A DNA stretch of 64,000 bases from Archangium sp. (GTDB lineage: Bacteria > Myxococcota > Myxococcia > Myxococcales > Myxococcaceae), in contig JAUXRX010000056.1 in assembly GCA_030681645.1 (NCBI GenBank), positions 124,001 to 188,000 of the forward strand. Direction: 5' to 3'. Both the position numbers and the translations under genes were made by a program. Under the pieces are notes generated by a model. The model did not search any database. It was given only the letters and a program-made list of their open reading frames with translations, and was not told the DNA's origin. Of the stretch, positions 34,883 to 42,996 are shown in pieces. Position 1 is the stretch's first letter; each line of letters opens with the position of its first letter.

Positions 34883-36715
34883 TCAGCCGGCCAGCCGCTG
34901 CGGGGCCTGCGGGCGGAGGACGGCGAGCATCGCGCGCACCAGCCCCACCTCGTGCACCGGCTTGGTGACGAAGCCGTTCATGCCCGCGCAGAAGCAGGCG
35001 GTGCGATCTTCGATGAAGGCGTTGGCGGTGAGCGCCACCACCGGCACCGCGCGCCACGGCTCGGGCGAGGCTCGAATCTCCCGAGTGGCCTCGAGGCCAT
35101 CGAGCACCGGCATCTGGCAGTCCATGAGCACCAGGTCGAACCCCCTCTTCCCCAGGAGCTCGAGGGCGGCTGCGCCGTTCTCCGCGAGCGCCACCTCGCA
35201 GCCCAGGCGTTGGAGCAGCCGCGAGGCCACGACCTGGTTGATGGGGTTGTCCTCTGCCACCAGCACCCGGAGCCCCCGCACGAGGGCGCGCTCGTCCTCG
35301 CTCAGCGCCTCGCTCTCAGGGCAGGCCACCCGCGCGCTCCGCGGCAGCGTCACCTTGAAGGTGAAGACGCTGCCGATCCCCTCATCGCTCTGCGCCTCGA
35401 GCGTGCCGCCCATCGCCTCGGCCAGGCGCCTCGAGATCGCCAGGCCCAGCCCGCTGCCGCCGAAGCGCCGCTTGAACGATGCGTCGGCCTGGGTGAAGGG
35501 GTTGAACAGCGCGGCCCGATGCTGTGGAGCGATGCCCACGCCGGTGTCTTCGACGCAGCAACACAATGCGACCTCGCCGGCAGAGACCTGCGCCTCGAGG
35601 CGCAGGACCACGCTCCCGACGTGGGTGAACTTGACGGCGTTGCCCACCAGGTTCGACAGCACCTGCCGCAACTGGACCGCGTCGCCCTTCACCCAGAGCT
35701 CGCTCGCTTCGCACCGCACCTCCAGCCTCAGCCCCTTCTGCTGGGTCTGCGCCAGGAAGAGCTCGCGCACCTCGTGGGCGAGGGCGCAGACGTCGACGGG
35801 GGCGGCCTCGAGCACGACCTGCCCGGCTTCGATGCGGGAGAAGTCGAGCACGTCGTTGAGCACGGCCTGCAGGGCGCGGGAAGAGCGCAACGCCAGGTCG
35901 GCGAAGTACTGCTGACCGGGTGCCAACGGCTGACCGGCGAGCACCTCGAGCGTGCCCAGCACACCCGCCAGCGGCGTGCGGATCTCGTGTGACATGGTGG
36001 CCAGGAAGCGGCTCTTCGCCTCGCTCGCGGCCTCCGCGCTCACCTTGAGCACCTCCATCTCGGCGGCGGCGCGCCGTTGGCGCTCGAGCGCCTCGCGCAG
36101 CAACCGTTCCTGCTCGTCGGACTGGCGCAGGTCGCGGTGCACCGCCACGTAGCCCAGCAGGTTGAGGCGCTCGTCGCGAAGCGGAGAGATGGCCATCGCC
36201 AGCTCGATGAGTTCGCCCGAGCGGGTGCGGTTGACGATGCGGCCCTGCCACGTCTCGCCGGCCGCCAGCGAGCGCCACAGCCCGGCGTAGAACTCGGCGT
36301 CCTGTTGGCCGCTGCGCAACACCGAGGTCTTGAGCCCGCGCACTTCGTCCGCCGAGTAGCCGAAGAGCCTGGTGAAGGACGGGTTCACGTCGAGGATCAC
36401 GCCTTCCCGGTCGCTGATCACCACCGACTCATCGACGGAGGTGAAGGCGAAACGGAAGCGCTGCAGCGCGGCGATGACCCGGGTGAGCGCGCGCTGCTGC
36501 TCGCGGTTCCTGAGGCTGAGGGGGCGCAGCACCGCGAGCCACGCGCCCAGGAGCGTGAGCGTGGTGAGCGCGATGGTGTCGAGCATCGGGGGCATCCGCC
36601 CGGTCAGCGCGGCCAGTACGAACTCACCGGCGAAGACCGTGCCCGCGATGATCGCCACCACGCGCAGCACCGGGCGCGCCTGTTCGACCGCGTTGCTGTC
36701 GCGAGCCCGCGCCAT
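34883..36715 (-). CDS. Membrane hybrid histidine kinase (PAS-HisKA-HATPase-REC)
   Basis: 610 residues. Two membrane helices (VLRVVAIIAGTVFAGEFVLA and TIALTTLTLLGAWLAVL) have almost no periplasmic loop. A PAS domain is at about 85-205 (AFTSVDESVVISDREGVILD), then a coiled coil and HisKA with FLATMSHEIRTPLAGVLGTL. ATPase motifs are NLVGNAVKFTH, VEDTGVGIAP and GGSGLGLAISRRLAEAMGG. The receiver has LVAEDNPINQVVA, LVLMDCQMPVLDG and GFVTKPVHE. This is the BarA/ArcB-like layout without an HPt. An element of the GGACA type lies 32 bp upstream of the ATG. Confidence 0.93.
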   Translation of the reverse strand: MARARDSNAVEQARPVLRVVAIIAGTVFAGEFVLAALTGRMPPMLDTIALTTLTLLGAWLAVLRPLSLRNREQQRALTRVIAALQRFRFAFTSVDESVVISDREGVILDVNPSFTRLFGYSADEVRGLKTSVLRSGQQDAEFYAGLWRSLAAGETWQGRIVNRTRSGELIELAMAISPLRDERLNLLGYVAVHRDLRQSDEQERLLREALERQRRAAAEMEVLKVSAEAASEAKSRFLATMSHEIRTPLAGVLGTLEVLAGQPLAPGQQYFADLALRSSRALQAVLNDVLDFSRIEAGQVVLEAAPVDVCALAHEVRELFLAQTQQKGLRLEVRCEASELWVKGDAVQLRQVLSNLVGNAVKFTHVGSVVLRLEAQVSAGEVALCCCVEDTGVGIAPQHRAALFNPFTQADASFKRRFGGSGLGLAISRRLAEAMGGTLEAQSDEGIGSVFTFKVTLPRSARVACPESEALSEDERALVRGLRVLVAEDNPINQVVASRLLQRLGCEVALAENGAAALELLGKRGFDLVLMDCQMPVLDGLEATREIRASPEPWRAVPVVALTANAFIEDRTACFCAGMNGFVTKPVHEVGLVRAMLAVLRPQAPQRLAG

Positions 36716-36746
36716 TCATGAAGCGTAAGAACGCGCACGCGCGCCG

Positions 36747-36774
36747 CACTGGCCCGAAGGACACTGCGTTGTCC
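36747..36774 (-). promoter_or_regulatory. Shared GGACA-N6-TGTCC element, site c
   Basis: On the minus strand GGACAACGCAGTGTCC (36774-36759) is followed by TTCGGGCCAGTG. It points into the hybrid kinase at 36715 in the divergent region with the CheX-like gene. The GGCCAGT block is identical to the one in site b. Confidence 0.55.
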
Positions 36775-36949
36775 CATCGATCACCCGTCCGGGTGCGCTC
36801 GACCTCGGGCAGCCAGCCGACCCGCCCCACGATCACCCGAACCTCCCGTGAACGCATCGCTCCCGCGAAGGGCACGGCAGTTGCTCAGCCCACGAAGACG
36901 GTCGGCGCCATCTCGGCGCTCGCACCGCAGTCCCACTCGAGGCGCCTTG

Positions 36950-37396
36950 AGCAAGTTTCCGACACCCGACTCGCTGACGTCGATGGTCAACAGCGTCACC
37001 ACCACCATGATGAACGTGAAGTTCGTCCTGGCGCCCGCGGCGCAGCACATCGCGCCGTTCCGCCGCGCGGTCCTCCCCATACCCGGGGTGATGCCGGTGG
37101 CGGTGGTGGTGACGGGCGATGAGGCGAGCTGCCAGAAGCTGGGCGCTCGCCTCTTCAGCGTCACGCTCGCGGCCGTCGACGTGAGCATGATGGAAGACAC
37201 GCTGCGCGAGCTGGCCAACATCACCGCGGGCCAGGTGAAGCGGGCCATGTCGATGGACGCGGCCCTCGGCCTGCCCCGCATCGTGGTGGGCGCCGAGCCG
37301 TGGGGCGAGCGCGGCCCGGCGAAGCAGCTGATCGTCTTGCGAGCCGACTGCGATGACATTCACCTCGAAGTGCAGGTCGCGTCTGACGCGAGCTGA
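36950..37396 (+). CDS. CheX/CheC-like phosphatase domain protein
   Basis: 148 residues from TTG 36950, chosen because GAGG lies 6 nt upstream and the first helix (FPTPDSLTSMVNSVTTTMM) belongs to the fold; ATG 36983 would cut it, and an in-frame ATG at 36848 adds unlikely Arg-rich sequence. The CheX/CheC active-site pattern D-x3-E-x2-N is seen at 84-91 (EDTLRELANITAGQVKRAM), one copy as in CheX. The family removes phosphate from CheY-like receivers. The receiver protein 16 bp downstream is a likely substrate. Confidence 0.75.
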   Translation, partial: SKFPTPDSLTSMVNSVTTTMMNVKFVLAPAAQHIAPFRRAVLPIPGVMPVAVVVTGDEASCQKLGARLFSVTLAAVDVSMMEDTLRELANITAGQVKRAMSMDAALGLPRIVVGAEPWGERGPAKQLIVLRADCDDIHLEVQVASDAS

Positions 37397-37412
37397 AGAA
37401 AGGCCGACACCC

Positions 37413-38555
37413 ATGTCCCGAATTCTGACCGTGGATGACAGCAAGGCGATCCGCATGATCGTCGGCAAACAGGTGACGGAGCTCGGCTTCGAGGTCGACG
37501 AGGCCGAAGACGGTCTGCTCGGGCTCGCGAAGCTCGAGGAAGTTGCCTACGACCTGGTGATCCTCGACGTGACCATGCCCAACCTCGATGGGCCGGGCAT
37601 GCTGGCGAAGATGCGGGAAGCGGGGAACACGACGCCCGTGCTCATGCTCACCAGCGAATCGAAGAAGAGCATCATGGTCGACGTGATGAAGGCCGGCATC
37701 GAGGACTACATCTTGAAGCCCTTCAAGCCCGAGGAGCTCAAGGCGAAGGTGCTCAAGGTCCTCAAGCTCACCGGCCCTGCGGGTTCGCCGAAGACGGGAG
37801 GAGCCGTGGTCGACGCGCTGCCCGGCCGGGTCGACCCCGCGGGCAAGCAGTTCATCGACATCCTGGTGATCGACGACATGGAGAACGTGCACAAGAAGCT
37901 CAAGACGCTCGTGCCCGCGCATGTGACGGTGACCGGCGCGGTGAGCGGCTCGGCCGCGCTGACCCTCTGCCGCGAGAAGGTGTTCCGGGTGGTGCTGGTC
38001 GACACCGACATTCCCGACGTCAACTCGGCCGCGTTGATGAACCAGCTGCGCACCCTTCAGCAGCACGCGGCGTTCCTCGCGCTGCCGCTGCGCACCACCA
38101 ACGACGTGCAGAAGGAACAGCAGGCCCTCGGCTTCGACGACGTCATCTTCAAGCCCTTCGACAAGGACTGCATCGACGACTTCCTCATCCGCTACTTCCA
38201 CGATCAGGAACTGGTGGTGGCCGACGAGAACCTGGTGAAGGTGGGTGCGTTCAGCGGCAAGGAAGATCGCCTCGAGAAGTACTTCACGCGTGTCACGCGG
38301 CTGGTGGAAGAGCAGATCGAGAAGCTGGCCGCCGCTTGCTTCGACGAGGTCGTCGTCGACTTGTCTCTGTCGCCCATCAGGGCCGACCGCACGCCACGGC
38401 TCGTGCTCGACCTCAAGCGCGAGGCGAACAAGCGCGGCGTGGAGGTGCGACTGGTCGCCGGGCCCGAGGTGTCGGCGCTGCTCAAGAAGTTCGACGAGAC
38501 CGCCAAGCTGGTGGTCAGCGCCACCGTGCCGGAAGCCCGTGCGCGGGCGGCTTGA
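37413..38555 (+). CDS. Tandem-receiver protein with STAS-like tail (REC-REC-STAS)
   Basis: 380 residues from ATG 37413. Receiver 1 (1-120) is complete: LTVDDSKAIRMIV, D52 in LVILDVTMPNLDG, and Lys in YILKPFKPEELKAK. Receiver 2 (about 150-275) has ILVIDDMENVHKKL, VVLVDTDIPD and VIFKPFDKD. Residues 290-375 (VEEQIEKLAAACFDEVVVDL, VEVRLVAGPEVSALLKKF) look like a STAS/anti-sigma-antagonist fold. There is no DNA-binding domain. FrzZ of Myxococcus also has two receivers but no such tail. It is cotranscribed with the CheX-like gene, and its 3' end overlaps the convergent MFS gene by 41 bp. Confidence 0.85.
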   Translation: MSRILTVDDSKAIRMIVGKQVTELGFEVDEAEDGLLGLAKLEEVAYDLVILDVTMPNLDGPGMLAKMREAGNTTPVLMLTSESKKSIMVDVMKAGIEDYILKPFKPEELKAKVLKVLKLTGPAGSPKTGGAVVDALPGRVDPAGKQFIDILVIDDMENVHKKLKTLVPAHVTVTGAVSGSAALTLCREKVFRVVLVDTDIPDVNSAALMNQLRTLQQHAAFLALPLRTTNDVQKEQQALGFDDVIFKPFDKDCIDDFLIRYFHDQELVVADENLVKVGAFSGKEDRLEKYFTRVTRLVEEQIEKLAAACFDEVVVDLSLSPIRADRTPRLVLDLKREANKRGVEVRLVAGPEVSALLKKFDETAKLVVSATVPEARARAA

Positions 38556-39753
38556 TTCCAGCAGGGCCGGTGTCAGGCGCGCGGGCAGCGCGCAGCAGTG
38601 CGGGCCCGGCCACCGCCAGCACGAGCCACTGCGCCCCGCCCGCCAACACGAAGACGGCCGACGTCGCCTCGGCGCGCGCCCAGCCTCGGTGCATCAGCGT
38701 CGCGCTCAGGGCGCCGGCCAGGGCGGTGCCGAGCATCATTCCCAGCGTGCCCGCGCCGTTGAGCAGCCCCATCGCCGTGGAGCGCTGGGTCTGCGGCACC
38801 GCCTGGCTCGCGAGACACAGCGACGGCGTGTAGATGCACCCTGACGCGAGCCCCATCGACGCCAGCAGGGGCCAGAGGCCGTGCTCGCCGACGAACCCGA
38901 GTGAGGCGAAGCCCAGGCCGAACGACGTTGCCCCGAACGAGAGCAGCAGGGCAGGCGAGAGGCGCCCCGACGCCAGCCCCACGGTCCACGACGAGAGCGC
39001 GAAGCAGAGCAGGAAGACGGAGAAGCCCACGCCCACCTCGCGGTCGCTCTGCCCCAGCGCCTGGTGCGCGTAGAGCGAGAAGGTGGTGACGAAGCAGCCC
39101 ACCGCGAAGCGCTCGGCGCCCACGAAGAGCGCAGGGACCTTCAGCGCCCGCGCGACGGCGCGCACCGGGCTGCGCGCTTCAGACCTCGTCCCCTGCGCCA
39201 GGGTGAGGCAGCCGAGCGCCCCGAGCCCAGCGAGCGCAGCGGCGGAGACGAAGACCAGCTCTGGCCCCCCCGTGAGCAGCAGTGTTCCGAGCGGGGCGCC
39301 GAGCGCGATCCCCGCCACCACCGCAGCCGCCATGCGCCCCATCGCGCCCCCATGCGCCGCCGGGCCAGGCGAACGGGCCGAGCCCATCACCACGGAGAGC
39401 GCGCCGACGCCCGCGGCGCCCTGGACGGTGCGCAGCGCCAGCACGGCCCACAGCGGCAGCGGCAGCAGGCACGCCAGCAGCAACACCCCGTCGAGCAGCG
39501 ACAGGCCCACCGCCATGGCGCGACGCGAGCCGCGCCGGTCGGCCAGCCACGACACCAGCGGGGCGCCCAGCACCGCGCCGAACATGTTGACGCTGAAGAA
39601 GGCGTGCAGCGCGCCGTCGGACCCGGGGAAGCGCTCGGCCAGCAGCGGGCGCGCCGCGGGGATGAGCAGCATGCCCGCGAGCACGTTGCCCAGCGCCAGC
39701 AGCGGCAGCATTCGTGAAGAGGCCTTCTCGTGCTCAGGGGCCATGGCGTTCAC
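38515..39753 (-). CDS. MFS transporter (copy 2), in the truncated-globin operon
   Basis: About 412 residues from GTG 39753 (GTGA overlap with the VOC stop); ATG 39744 is an alternative. Twelve predicted helices, closely similar to the transporter at 23838-25019 along the whole length (for example NVLAGMLLIPAARP, PGSDGALHAFFSVNM, LASGCIYTPSLCLASQ). The C-terminus is about 15 residues longer and runs into the 3' end of the opposing REC-REC gene. The substrate is unknown. Like copy 1, it is the direct operon partner of other signalling or haem proteins. Confidence 0.9.
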   Translation of the reverse strand: MNAMAPEHEKASSRMLPLLALGNVLAGMLLIPAARPLLAERFPGSDGALHAFFSVNMFGAVLGAPLVSWLADRRGSRRAMAVGLSLLDGVLLLACLLPLPLWAVLALRTVQGAAGVGALSVVMGSARSPGPAAHGGAMGRMAAAVVAGIALGAPLGTLLLTGGPELVFVSAAALAGLGALGCLTLAQGTRSEARSPVRAVARALKVPALFVGAERFAVGCFVTTFSLYAHQALGQSDREVGVGFSVFLLCFALSSWTVGLASGRLSPALLLSFGATSFGLGFASLGFVGEHGLWPLLASMGLASGCIYTPSLCLASQAVPQTQRSTAMGLLNGAGTLGMMLGTALAGALSATLMHRGWARAEATSAVFVLAGGAQWLVLAVAGPALLRAARAPDTGPAGIKPPAHGLPARWR

Positions 39754-40382
39754 CACTCGAAGTCGGCGCGGTACTGGTCAGGGTCGATGCCGTGCGCGAG
39801 CAGCGGCTTCTTCACCCGGCCGCGGGTGATCTTCGCGTTCGCGCGGATGTACGCGCGGATGACGTCTTGCCGGCCGACGTCGCGGCCCCGGGCGAGGTCT
39901 TCTGCTTCGCGCACCACCTTGCGCCGGGCCAGGCCGCGGAACAGCGAGGGCACGCCCACCAGCAGTGACTGGAGCAGCTGCTCGGCCTCGCCTTGCCACG
40001 CCTGCTCGGTGGGGAGCTCCGGCAGGAAGCCGTACTCGTCCTCGGACAGGTTTCGCCACACCGACAGGGCGTTGCCGTCCTGATCGGCCACCGAGCCGAC
40101 GAGCTCGAGTTGGGGCGTGCGCAGCGGCTCGTACAGGGCCCGGCCGCCCAGCGCGAGCAGCCGGGCGAAGGCCTTTTCCACGTCGCTCACCTGCAACCGG
40201 ATCGCGCTGCGGTACTCGACGCTGCGGGTCTCGATCAGCCGCAGCAGCACCGTGTTGGTGTCCACGTCGCAGAAGCCCGGCCCCTCGCGCTTGACCACGA
40301 AGCCCAGGCTGTCGGCGTAGAACTGCCGGGCCCGGGCGAGGTCCGTCACCGACACGTCCACGTGACTGACGCCGTAGAACAT
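39750..40382 (-). CDS. VOC (glyoxalase/dioxygenase fold) protein with helical tail
   Basis: 210 residues. Residues 1-120 are a VOC domain: FYGVSHVDVSVTDLARARQF, YADSLGFVVKREGPGF, and VADQDGNALSVW, where Gln/Asp replace the usual metal ligands in part. Residues 130-210 are a helical tail (SLLVGVPSLFRGLARRKVVR, DVIRAYIRANAKITRG) that loosely resembles the PCP_red domain of protochlorophyllide reductase. The enzyme activity cannot be stated. The ATG shares its A with the CDGSH stop (TGATG), and its stop overlaps the MFS start. Confidence 0.8.
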   Translation of the reverse strand: MFYGVSHVDVSVTDLARARQFYADSLGFVVKREGPGFCDVDTNTVLLRLIETRSVEYRSAIRLQVSDVEKAFARLLALGGRALYEPLRTPQLELVGSVADQDGNALSVWRNLSEDEYGFLPELPTEQAWQGEAEQLLQSLLVGVPSLFRGLARRKVVREAEDLARGRDVGRQDVIRAYIRANAKITRGRVKKPLLAHGIDPDQYRADFEW

Positions 40383-40591
40383 CAGGGCTCCTCTCTCTTC
40401 GGCTCGTCTGCGCCGAAGCCCACCCGGTTGTGACTGCCGTCGCAGAAGGGCTTGCGCGCCGACGCGCCGCAGCGGCACAGCGCCACCTTCGGCCCGGGCA
40501 GCGCGAGCGGGGCGCCGTCGGCGTCGCGCAGCTCGAAGTCGCCTTCCACCACCAGGGGCCCGCGGTGCTTCACCTGCAGCTTCGCGCTCAT
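40382..40591 (-). CDS. CDGSH iron-sulfur domain protein
   Basis: 69 residues. The full CDGSH motif is present, CRCGASARKPFCDGSH near residues 45-60, with three Cys and one His to ligand a labile, redox- and NO-sensitive [2Fe-2S] cluster. The N-terminal beta strands (LQVKHRGPLVVEGDFELRD) are typical of the small bacterial mitoNEET-like class. It is overlapped by the globin gene upstream (ATGA) and the VOC gene downstream (TGATG), so it is made stoichiometrically with them. Confidence 0.93.
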   Translation of the reverse strand: MSAKLQVKHRGPLVVEGDFELRDADGAPLALPGPKVALCRCGASARKPFCDGSHNRVGFGADEPKREEP

Positions 40592-41172
40592 CGCGCCTCC
40601 GCCGGCGTGCAGCCCGCGCAGAACGTGGTGCCGCGGCGCCGGTGATAGGTCACCGCCGCGCCCACGCTCAGTGGCTGCTGGCACCCATCGCAGAGCGCGT
40701 CGGCGGCCAGCGTGTCGCGTTGCCAACCGTCGAGGGGCATCTCCACGCCCGCCATGCGCCGGGGGAAGGGCGCGTCTTTGACGATCTGCTTGCGGAAGGT
40801 CTGGTGCACGGAGAGCCACGCGGCGACGTGCTCCTCGGTCAAGCCCCAGGTGCGAAGGCACCGCTCGAAGAGCCGCTCGCGGTAGTCGAACAGCTCGTTC
40901 GAGATGACCATCCAATGGTGGGCGTTGCGGGGCCGATCTCCGAAGTAGAGCTTCTGGCCCGAGAAGATCTCCGCGAGAAAGCCCCACTGCTTGTCCACCG
41001 CGCGCTCCTTCGTCACGCCCTCGAAGAAGGGCGCGAGGCGCGGGTCTTCGTAGACGTGATCGTAGAAGTCTTCGAGGATCGCCCTGAGGCGCGGTCCCCG
41101 GTGGAGCGCTTCCCAGAGCGCGGGGTTGGGGGCCAGCGGGCCCTTGCGATGATGAAGTGACCACTCAGACAT
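40588..41172 (-). CDS. Truncated haemoglobin with C-terminal zinc-ribbon-like tail
   Basis: 194 residues. Residues 25-140 are a truncated globin: AILEDFYDHVYEDPRLAPFF gives the B10 Tyr37, and RNAHHWMVISNELF gives the proximal His85. This most resembles group II. Residues 158-190 add two cysteine pairs (LCDGCQQPL and FCAGCTPA), forming a likely zinc ribbon not found in ordinary truncated globins. The protein could bind O2 or NO and signal through the ribbon. It is the first gene of the overlapping globin-CDGSH-VOC-MFS operon. Confidence 0.88.
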   Translation of the reverse strand: MSEWSLHHRKGPLAPNPALWEALHRGPRLRAILEDFYDHVYEDPRLAPFFEGVTKERAVDKQWGFLAEIFSGQKLYFGDRPRNAHHWMVISNELFDYRERLFERCLRTWGLTEEHVAAWLSVHQTFRKQIVKDAPFPRRMAGVEMPLDGWQRDTLAADALCDGCQQPLSVGAAVTYHRRRGTTFCAGCTPAEAR

Positions 41173-41235
41173 GGGGGGTTCCTCGAGAAACGAGCGCAGC
41201 CCGGATCGCTCCGGGCCGCGCCCTGAAGGGGTGGG

Positions 41236-41637
41236 TCAGGCCTTCTCGACTTCGAGCAGGGCGACGCGCGACTTCGAGAGCACCATGCCGATGTTGGCCG
41301 TGGAGCGGCAGACGAACACGACCGCGTGGCCGGACGACTTCTTCGAGCGGAGGAACGTATGCAGCAGGTTCTCGCTGAAGACGATGATCTCGTTGAAGTA
41401 GTGCCGCGCGTCTTCGGGCTGGCCGCGCGACTTGCGGAACATCTTCTCGATGGCGGTGACGCTCTTGCCCTGGAACAGGTCGGCCGTGGCGGCGGCGACC
41501 AGGTCGAGGACTTCCTGGGGGTGACTGTCGAGCGTCTTCACGCCCAGCAGCATGCCGGTGCTCATATCGACGTAGCCGACGGCGACGCACTCGGGGACTT
41601 CCTGCTGGACCTTGGACAACACTGTATCAAGCGACAT
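41236..41637 (-). CDS. Roadblock/LC7-like small protein
   Basis: 133 residues, no signal peptide. The pattern MSLDTVLSKVQQEVPECVAV, GYVDMSTGMLLGVKTLD, an alpha helix with DLFQG, and strands FVCRSTANIGMVLSKSRVALLEV fit the roadblock/longin fold, as in MglB-type proteins that control small GTPases in myxobacteria. No GTPase gene is adjacent. The gene lies 12 bp after the ABC-phosphatase fusion and is the last of that four-gene set. Confidence 0.65.
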   Translation of the reverse strand: MSLDTVLSKVQQEVPECVAVGYVDMSTGMLLGVKTLDSHPQEVLDLVAAATADLFQGKSVTAIEKMFRKSRGQPEDARHYFNEIIVFSENLLHTFLRSKKSSGHAVVFVCRSTANIGMVLSKSRVALLEVEKA

Positions 41638-41649
41638 GGAACTTCCTTT

Positions 41650-42996
41650 TCATGAGGGTGAGCGGACAGCGGGGTTCGACAATCCGGCGGACTGCCCGCT
41701 CTGCCACCGGACGAAATCTGAGAACGTCTCGAGGAACCGCACCTGCACGTCGCTCGTCACCCACTTCGGGTTGACGCTGCGCACGCGGTCGAGCGCCTCG
41801 ACGGCCGAGGCGCCGGCCCAGATGAGCTGACAGGCCAGCAGGGTGCCCGTGCGGCCGTGGCCGGCGCGGCAGTGGTAGGCCACCACCTCGCCGGCCTGAA
41901 TCAACTGCTCGACGCGCCGGCACAGGCCCGCGGTGGGCACCGTCTCGGGCGCTTCCATGTCGACGATGGGAAAATGAATGGCCGCGACGCCGGACCCCTC
42001 GAGCGCGAGCCGCGGCACGGTGACGGTCTCCTCGAGCGTGACCAGGACGGTGACGCCGAGCCTGCGCAGCCCCGCGACGTCCTCGTCGACGCTGGCCACG
42101 ATGCCCGGGCGCGGCAGGCCCCCCAGCTGCCCGGGCAGCAACCAGCGGAACCCGCGCGGGCCCAGGCTCGAAGAGGGCACCGCGCGCGCGGCGGGAGGCA
42201 GCGGCGGGGGCGGTGGCACGTCGTCGGCCAGCGTCTCAGGGGCGGCGTCGGGCGCGGGGAGGCTGACGCTGCCCGTCTCGAGGTAGTGCCTGGTGAGGTG
42301 CGAGCGCGGGTGGTGGAAGAACTCGGCGCTGGGGGCGCATTCCTGCACCCGCCCTCCGGCGAGCAGCAGGCACACGTCGGCGCTCGCCTTCGCGTGGAGC
42401 TGGTGGTGCGTGACGAAGAGCACCGCGTGGGTGCGCGCGTACCAGCGCATCAACGCCAGCAGGCGGCCGGCCGATTCGTCCTCGAGGCCGGCGGTCGTCT
42501 CGTCGAGGCACACCACCGGCGCCCCGGTGGCCATGGCGCGCAGGGTGGCGAGCAGGCGGCGCAGCTCGGTCGAGAGGCTCACCGCCTCGTCGTCGAGGTG
42601 ATCGCGCAGCTCGGTGACGCCGCTCGCCTCGAGGAGCGCGTCGAGGCGCGCGTTCTGCTCGGCGCGCGAGAGCCGGCGACGGTCCGGGAAGGACGACACC
42701 AGGTTCTCCCGCACCGTCGACACCACGTAGCGCACGTCCTGCTGCACCAGCGCCGGCCGGTTGAGCGGCTCGAGGCGCAGCCCCTGGTAGAGCGCGCTGC
42801 CCCACTGCCGCAGCTCGGGCTGCGCGTGGTTGAGCCCCGCCAGGGTGCGCAGCAACGTCGACTTGCCGCCGCCGGCCGGGCCCATCACCACCAGCACGCC
42901 GCGCAGCGGCACGTCGAACGACACGTCGGCCAGCACGACGCGGTCCCTGAAGGCGACCCCGAAACCGGCGAGGCTCAACACGGCCGCGTCAGTCAT
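41650..42996 (-). CDS. ABC ATPase fused to a tyrosine/dual-specificity phosphatase
   Basis: 448 residues. Residues 1-240 are an ABC ATPase close to the PstB type: Walker A GPAGGGKST (39-47), Q-loop LVQQD (84-88), Walker B VVCLDETTAG with D165/E166 and H-loop His197 (FVTHHQ). The signature is degenerate (SLSTELRRL instead of LSGGQ). A proline-rich linker (258-272) leads to a phosphatase domain (about 280-432) with general acid D346 (PIVDMEAP) and active site HCRAGHGRTG, C376 and R382. No membrane domain is encoded nearby, so transport is unlikely. The start overlaps the DUF4388 gene by 8 bp. Confidence 0.85.
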   Translation of the reverse strand: MTDAAVLSLAGFGVAFRDRVVLADVSFDVPLRGVLVVMGPAGGGKSTLLRTLAGLNHAQPELRQWGSALYQGLRLEPLNRPALVQQDVRYVVSTVRENLVSSFPDRRRLSRAEQNARLDALLEASGVTELRDHLDDEAVSLSTELRRLLATLRAMATGAPVVCLDETTAGLEDESAGRLLALMRWYARTHAVLFVTHHQLHAKASADVCLLLAGGRVQECAPSAEFFHHPRSHLTRHYLETGSVSLPAPDAAPETLADDVPPPPPLPPAARAVPSSSLGPRGFRWLLPGQLGGLPRPGIVASVDEDVAGLRRLGVTVLVTLEETVTVPRLALEGSGVAAIHFPIVDMEAPETVPTAGLCRRVEQLIQAGEVVAYHCRAGHGRTGTLLACQLIWAGASAVEALDRVRSVNPKWVTSDVQVRFLETFSDFVRWQSGQSAGLSNPAVRSPS

